Source of the DNA: an uncultured Oscillospiraceae bacterium
Lineage (GTDB): Bacteria > Bacillota > Clostridia > Oscillospirales > Ruminococcaceae
Length of the DNA: 25,848 nt
Direction: 5' to 3'
Assembly (NCBI GenBank): GCA_934539585.1
Contig: CAKTCT010000039.1
Span: 1 to 25,848, forward strand
Shown here: piece by piece, positions 22,819 to 25,848 of the stretch
Position numbering within the stretch: position 1 is the stretch's first letter
How the letters are laid out: each line of letters starts with the position of its first letter
Translations under genes and position numbers: made by a program
The notes under the pieces: generated by a model
What the model saw: only the letters and a program-made list of their open reading frames with translations
Databases searched by the model: none
What the model was told of the DNA's origin: nothing

Positions 22819-22847
22819 TTGACTTTCCGGCGATTTGCCGGTAAAAT
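22819..22847 (+). promoter_or_regulatory. Promoter of the AraC-type regulator gene with an inverted repeat in its spacer
   Basis: TTGACT (22819-22824) and TAAAAT (22842-22847) are separated by 17 bases. The spacer is largely filled by CCGGC-GATTT-GCCGG (22827-22841), an inverted repeat placed where a bound protein would block RNA polymerase. Autoregulation is a reasonable inference. Confidence 0.65.
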
Positions 22848-22879
22848 GGAAGCAGAAACCAGGAAAGGGTGCAAGGGGA

Positions 22880-25156
22880 ATGAAGCGGCTGACCATCCGG
22901 AAGCGAAAGACCTCCATGCTGCGGTACAAGCAGATTTTCGCCCTGTTTTTCACCTTTTTCCTGGTATTCGTCCTGGTCTCCTCCGTGACCTACGCCACCA
23001 TGGTGTCCAAGCAGCGGGAGCGTCTCCGGAAGCAGGTGGAGCAGTCCCTCCGGGTGGACGTGAACCTCATGGACCAGTACGTCCGCCGCATCCACAACGC
23101 CGCCTATAAGTTCCTCTACCGGGTCAGCGTCTACTCCGACATCCCGCCCATGGGGGAGTACACCCCGGCGGATTACCGCAGCGTCTCCGACCTGGTGGAG
23201 CAGCTGGGGGAGCTTTCCAGCTCCATTTCCGATTACTCCTATCAGATTTACTTCTTCACCAATCAGCGCCACGTCCTGACCACCGACGGAAGTTACAGCT
23301 TCCGCAGCTATTTCGACCGCATCTACCGCCACGCCTACTTCAACGCGGATTACTGGCTCAATAAGCAGGGCGGGGAGAACATCTTCTCCTGCTACCCCGT
23401 GGACACGGTCTGCAAGGACAATTCCACCCGTCGGGTGGTCCCCCTGGTATCCTCCTGGCCCAAGGACCGGCAGACCATGACCCTGGTGGTGGAGCTGGCC
23501 GACAATATGATCCGCCGGATCATGGAGGAAAACCTCACCCTGGACGGCCAGAAGGTCCTCTGTGCCGACCCCTACGGCAACGCCTTCTTCAACACCCTGG
23601 ACGGGGAGCTGAAGCCCGAGGAACTGATGGCCCTCAACAACCGGGTGGCCAGAACCGGGGAGCCCACGACCTTGAGCGGCGTCACCCTCAACGGAAAAAG
23701 CTACGACCTCTGCGGTATGCAGGATTCCAGCGAGCTGACCTATTACGTTCTGACCCCCTCCTCGACCCTGACCCGGGCGGCCTATCAGACCAACCGGTAT
23801 CTTCTGGTGCTCTTTGTGGGGACCATGGTGACGCTGTTCCTGCTGACCATCTTCTTTTCCAATAAGCTCTTTCACCCCATTCAGGAAATCCTCAGCAGCA
23901 TGGAGCTTCTGAAGAAGGACAACTCCATCGCCGTGGAAAACTGGCGGCAGGCGGAAAGCAGCCTCCGGGAGCAGCGGGAGCTTCTGGAGCAGTACGTGAA
24001 TTTCGCCGTCCTTCTGGCCCGGGGGAGCGTCGTTTCCGCGCCCCTGTCCCAGACGGAGCCCTATTTCTTCCGGGCCACCGGCCTTTCCCCGGAATTGCTC
24101 AACTGCATGGTCTTAGAGCTGAGGTTCCAGAGCGCCTACGCCGCGGAGTTCACCGACGCCCAGCGCTCCGCCGTGGCCGAGGCCCTTCCCCAGGTCCTCC
24201 GGGGAATGCTCAGCAGCCGGTTCCCCAGCTATCTGGCCCGGTACGACGCCGACTGCTTCGTCTGCTTCTTCAACGGCGGCGAGGACACCCGGGAACAGCT
24301 CTGGGACGTCCTGGAAAGCCTCCGGGGCGTCTTCCAGTCCGATGCCTGCTACTGCCATATCTCCTGCGGCATTTCCGGCACGGAGACCCGGCCCTCCGGG
24401 GGACTTTCCGCCGTGGTGTCCCAGGCTTTCGGCGCCCTTTCCCAAAGCGACCTGGAGCGGGACGGCGTGGAGTTCGCCGTGGTGGAGTACGACCCCGACC
24501 AGACCCGGCGGCGTCCGGTGCTGGTGCCCAACGACGTCAGCCGGCTCTATAATCTCATGCGCTCCGGGAAAAAAGCGGAGCTTTTCGCCGCCATCGACGA
24601 GATTCTGGACGAAAACACCGGCCAGAGCGTCCACTACGACACCATGAAGCTCATCTATATCCGCCTGTACGCCGTGGCCGCGGATTACCTCCTGGCCTGC
24701 AACCTGGACCCCAGGACCGCCGCCGAGGAGTTCTGGGACCAGGTGGAGCTGGAGGATTCCTCCAAGAACCCCAGCCAGGCCCTGAAAAGCTTCCTGGGCC
24801 GCTGCGTGGACGTCACCCATGTGGCCGCCTCCGAGGAGGAAAACATCAGCCAGGTGTTCTCCTACATCACCAACCACTACGGCGAGGAGCTGTACCTGGA
24901 CCTCATCGCCCAGCGGGTGAACATGAACCCCAAATACCTGTCCCGGGTCTTTAAGGCAAAAGTCGGCATCACCATCACCGAGTACATCGGCATGATGCGG
25001 ATCAGCAAGGCCAAGGAGCTGCTAATCAAAACGGATATGAAAATCGAGGACATCGGCACGGCGGTGGGCTTTGAGAACCGCACCACCTTCTTCCGACTGT
25101 TCAAGAAGATCGAGGGCATGCCCCCCAACCGTTTCCGAAAAGACAATACACCGTAA
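22880..25156 (+). CDS. Membrane-bound AraC-family transcription regulator with extracellular sensor domain
   Basis: This 758-residue one-component regulator begins with a membrane segment at about residues 16-40. A large extracytoplasmic region (about 45-300), probably a double-Cache type, follows. A second membrane segment lies at about 307-330, and then a coiled-coil-like helix (E-S-S-L-R-E-Q-R-E-L-L-E). A central cytoplasmic domain of YesN-like type follows. The C-terminal ~100 residues carry two AraC helix-turn-helix motifs (L-I-A-Q-R-V-N-M-N-P-K-Y-L-S-R-V-F; I-G-T-A-V-G-F-E-N-R-T-T-F-F). I choose the ATG at 22880, with AGGAAAGGG at 22861-22869. The longer TTG reading from 22835 starts inside the promoter. 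It presumably senses an external glycan and controls the divergent operons. Confidence 0.85.
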   Translation: MKRLTIRKRKTSMLRYKQIFALFFTFFLVFVLVSSVTYATMVSKQRERLRKQVEQSLRVDVNLMDQYVRRIHNAAYKFLYRVSVYSDIPPMGEYTPADYRSVSDLVEQLGELSSSISDYSYQIYFFTNQRHVLTTDGSYSFRSYFDRIYRHAYFNADYWLNKQGGENIFSCYPVDTVCKDNSTRRVVPLVSSWPKDRQTMTLVVELADNMIRRIMEENLTLDGQKVLCADPYGNAFFNTLDGELKPEELMALNNRVARTGEPTTLSGVTLNGKSYDLCGMQDSSELTYYVLTPSSTLTRAAYQTNRYLLVLFVGTMVTLFLLTIFFSNKLFHPIQEILSSMELLKKDNSIAVENWRQAESSLREQRELLEQYVNFAVLLARGSVVSAPLSQTEPYFFRATGLSPELLNCMVLELRFQSAYAAEFTDAQRSAVAEALPQVLRGMLSSRFPSYLARYDADCFVCFFNGGEDTREQLWDVLESLRGVFQSDACYCHISCGISGTETRPSGGLSAVVSQAFGALSQSDLERDGVEFAVVEYDPDQTRRRPVLVPNDVSRLYNLMRSGKKAELFAAIDEILDENTGQSVHYDTMKLIYIRLYAVAADYLLACNLDPRTAAEEFWDQVELEDSSKNPSQALKSFLGRCVDVTHVAASEEENISQVFSYITNHYGEELYLDLIAQRVNMNPKYLSRVFKAKVGITITEYIGMMRISKAKELLIKTDMKIEDIGTAVGFENRTTFFRLFKKIEGMPPNRFRKDNTP

Positions 25157-25168
25157 GGAGAGAGCACC

Positions 25169-25624
25169 ATGATTTTTGACCGCATCGACCACGCCCACCG
25201 CTACCGGAGCCTCAGCGAAAACTTCCGCAAGGCCTTCGACTTCCTAGCAGACCTGGACCTGTCCGCCCTGACCGACGGCCGTTTTCCCATTGACGGGGAA
25301 GCAATCTACGCCACCGTTGGCACTTCCTCCCTCCGTGAGCCGGAGGACGCCCTCTTTGAAGCCCACCGGAAGTACGCCGACATCCAGCTGGTCTTTTCCG
25401 GCGGCGAAGCCATGCAGGTGACGGAGGTCTCCGCCCTGACCCCCGACGCCCCTTTCCAGGAGGAATCGGACATCGGCTTTTATCAGAACGGCTGCCGCTG
25501 CCAGACCCTTTCCTTCGCCCCCGGGGACTTCGCCGTGTTCTTCCCGGAGGACGCCCACAAGCCGTGCTGCCGGAGCGGCGCGCCCGCCTGCCGGAAGCTC
25601 ATCGTCAAGGTCGCCCTGGACTGA
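25169..25624 (+). CDS. YhcH/YjgK/YiaL family protein (DUF386, probable sugar anomerase/isomerase helper)
   Basis: This 151-residue cupin-like protein has the family features H-R-K-Y-A-D-I-Q-L-V (about residues 69-78) and F-P-E-D-A-H-K-P (about 129-136), whose His and Glu residues bind a metal. The E. coli relative NanQ (YhcH) speeds anomer interconversion of sialic acid; others accompany sugar-kinase operons. Here it may equilibrate an imported or released sugar. The start is set by AAGGAG at 25155-25160, and the gene begins 12 bases after the regulator's stop. Its 3' half is partly repeated 252 bases downstream. Confidence 0.85.
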   Translation: MIFDRIDHAHRYRSLSENFRKAFDFLADLDLSALTDGRFPIDGEAIYATVGTSSLREPEDALFEAHRKYADIQLVFSGGEAMQVTEVSALTPDAPFQEESDIGFYQNGCRCQTLSFAPGDFAVFFPEDAHKPCCRSGAPACRKLIVKVALD

Positions 25625-25848
25625 ACAGCCATTACCCCCATCGTCAAAGGAGGAGATGCGCCGGAGCTGGCACGAAAAGCCTCCGCTCTGACCTCAAACG
25701 CCCCTGTCCATGAGGAATCGGACATCGGCTTTTATCAGAATGGCTGCCGCTGCCAGACCCTTTCCTTCGCCCCCGGGGACTTCGCCGTGTTCTTCCCGGA
25801 GGACGCCCACAAGCCGTGCTGCCGGAGCGGCGCGCCCGCCTGCCGGAA
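25625..25848 (+). pseudogene. Partial second copy of the YhcH-family gene, running off the window
   Basis: In the same frame as the preceding gene's stop, sequence resembling its residues ~88-97 (A-L-T-S-N-A-P-V-H-E-E against A-L-T-P-D-A-P-F-Q-E-E) leads into 137 bases at 25712-25848. These match 25460-25596 with one difference (25741 T against 25489 C). No start codon with a suitable ribosome site precedes it. The 5' part diverges sharply while the 3' part is almost identical, so it is either a recombined paralogue fragment or an assembly artefact at the sequence end. Confidence 0.7.

Noticed and set aside
22835..22879. Extended N-terminus of the AraC regulator from a TTG at 22835
   Set aside because: It would begin inside the promoter spacer. 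The ATG at 22880 follows a purine-rich ribosome site and leads straight into the first membrane segment.
18036..25624. Sialic-acid catabolism (NAL-like aldolase plus YhcH/NanQ-like protein)
   Set aside because: No NanE, NanK, NagA/NagB or sialidase is present, and the aldolase loop motifs differ from N-acetylneuraminate lyase. The co-occurrence alone is not enough.
25651..25695. Possible start (GGAGGAG followed by ATG) after the YhcH gene
   Set aside because: The ATG opens only a frame of about a dozen codons out of phase with the repeated YhcH segment, so it does not define a gene.

Overview
The window looks like a piece of a GC-rich, strictly anaerobic Firmicute, most likely a gut Clostridia member (Oscillospirales-like is a guess). 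This rests on strong AAGGAGG ribosome sites, LplA/LplB/LplC-type sugar ABC components without a dedicated ATPase, a membrane-bound AraC-type regulator, and an oxygen-sensitive glycyl radical enzyme with its activase. It is almost entirely one carbohydrate-utilisation locus. No tRNA, rRNA, CRISPR array or complete mobile element is visible.

Layout. (1) Positions 1-~835 are a mosaic. The C-terminal end of an ABC sugar permease and the N-terminal third of a sugar-binding lipoprotein (minus strand, natural order and spacing) are cut at both ends. They abut an unrelated 80-bp coding fragment on the left and the 3' end of an unidentified plus-strand gene on the right. (2) Positions 975-6092 are a tight plus-strand operon: GH43-like glycosidase, two SGNH hydrolases, a GH110-like beta-helix glycosidase and an alpha/beta hydrolase, closed by a very strong hairpin at 6119-6171. 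(3) Positions 6197-18959 are a nine-gene minus-strand operon. In transcription order it encodes a DHDPS/NAL-family aldolase, FSA-type transaldolase, GH38 alpha-mannosidase, radical-SAM activase, glycyl radical enzyme, sedoheptulokinase-like FGGY kinase, second FGGY kinase, mannose-6-phosphate isomerase (manA) and a PHP-domain (CehA/McbA-like) metallohydrolase. (4) Positions 18960-19216 are a divergent control region with two near-consensus promoters, palindromes and repeated ATTTCCC boxes. (5) Positions 19217-25624 run on the plus strand: two permeases, a sugar-binding lipoprotein, a membrane-bound AraC regulator and a YhcH-family protein. The last ~220 bases contain a partial second copy of the YhcH gene, running off the window.

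How it fits together (inference). The lipoprotein and two permeases import an oligosaccharide using a shared ATPase encoded elsewhere. None of the glycosidases or esterases has a signal peptide, so the glycan is probably deacylated and dismantled in the cytosol. GH38 would release mannose, and GH110/GH43 galactose or pentose. ManA, two FGGY kinases, the transaldolase and the aldolase would feed the products to central metabolism. The membrane AraC protein and the divergent operator region probably switch the locus on with substrate.

The most unusual element is the glycyl radical enzyme. It keeps the Cys-x-Glu pair of the dehydratase/lyase branch and the C-terminal radical glycine, but the loop reads R-I-H-G-T-F-V instead of the usual R-V-x-G-Y. 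It sits in the middle of a glycan operon beside an activase lacking the extra ferredoxin-like domain. I cannot assign its reaction, and it is the best candidate for an undescribed activity here.
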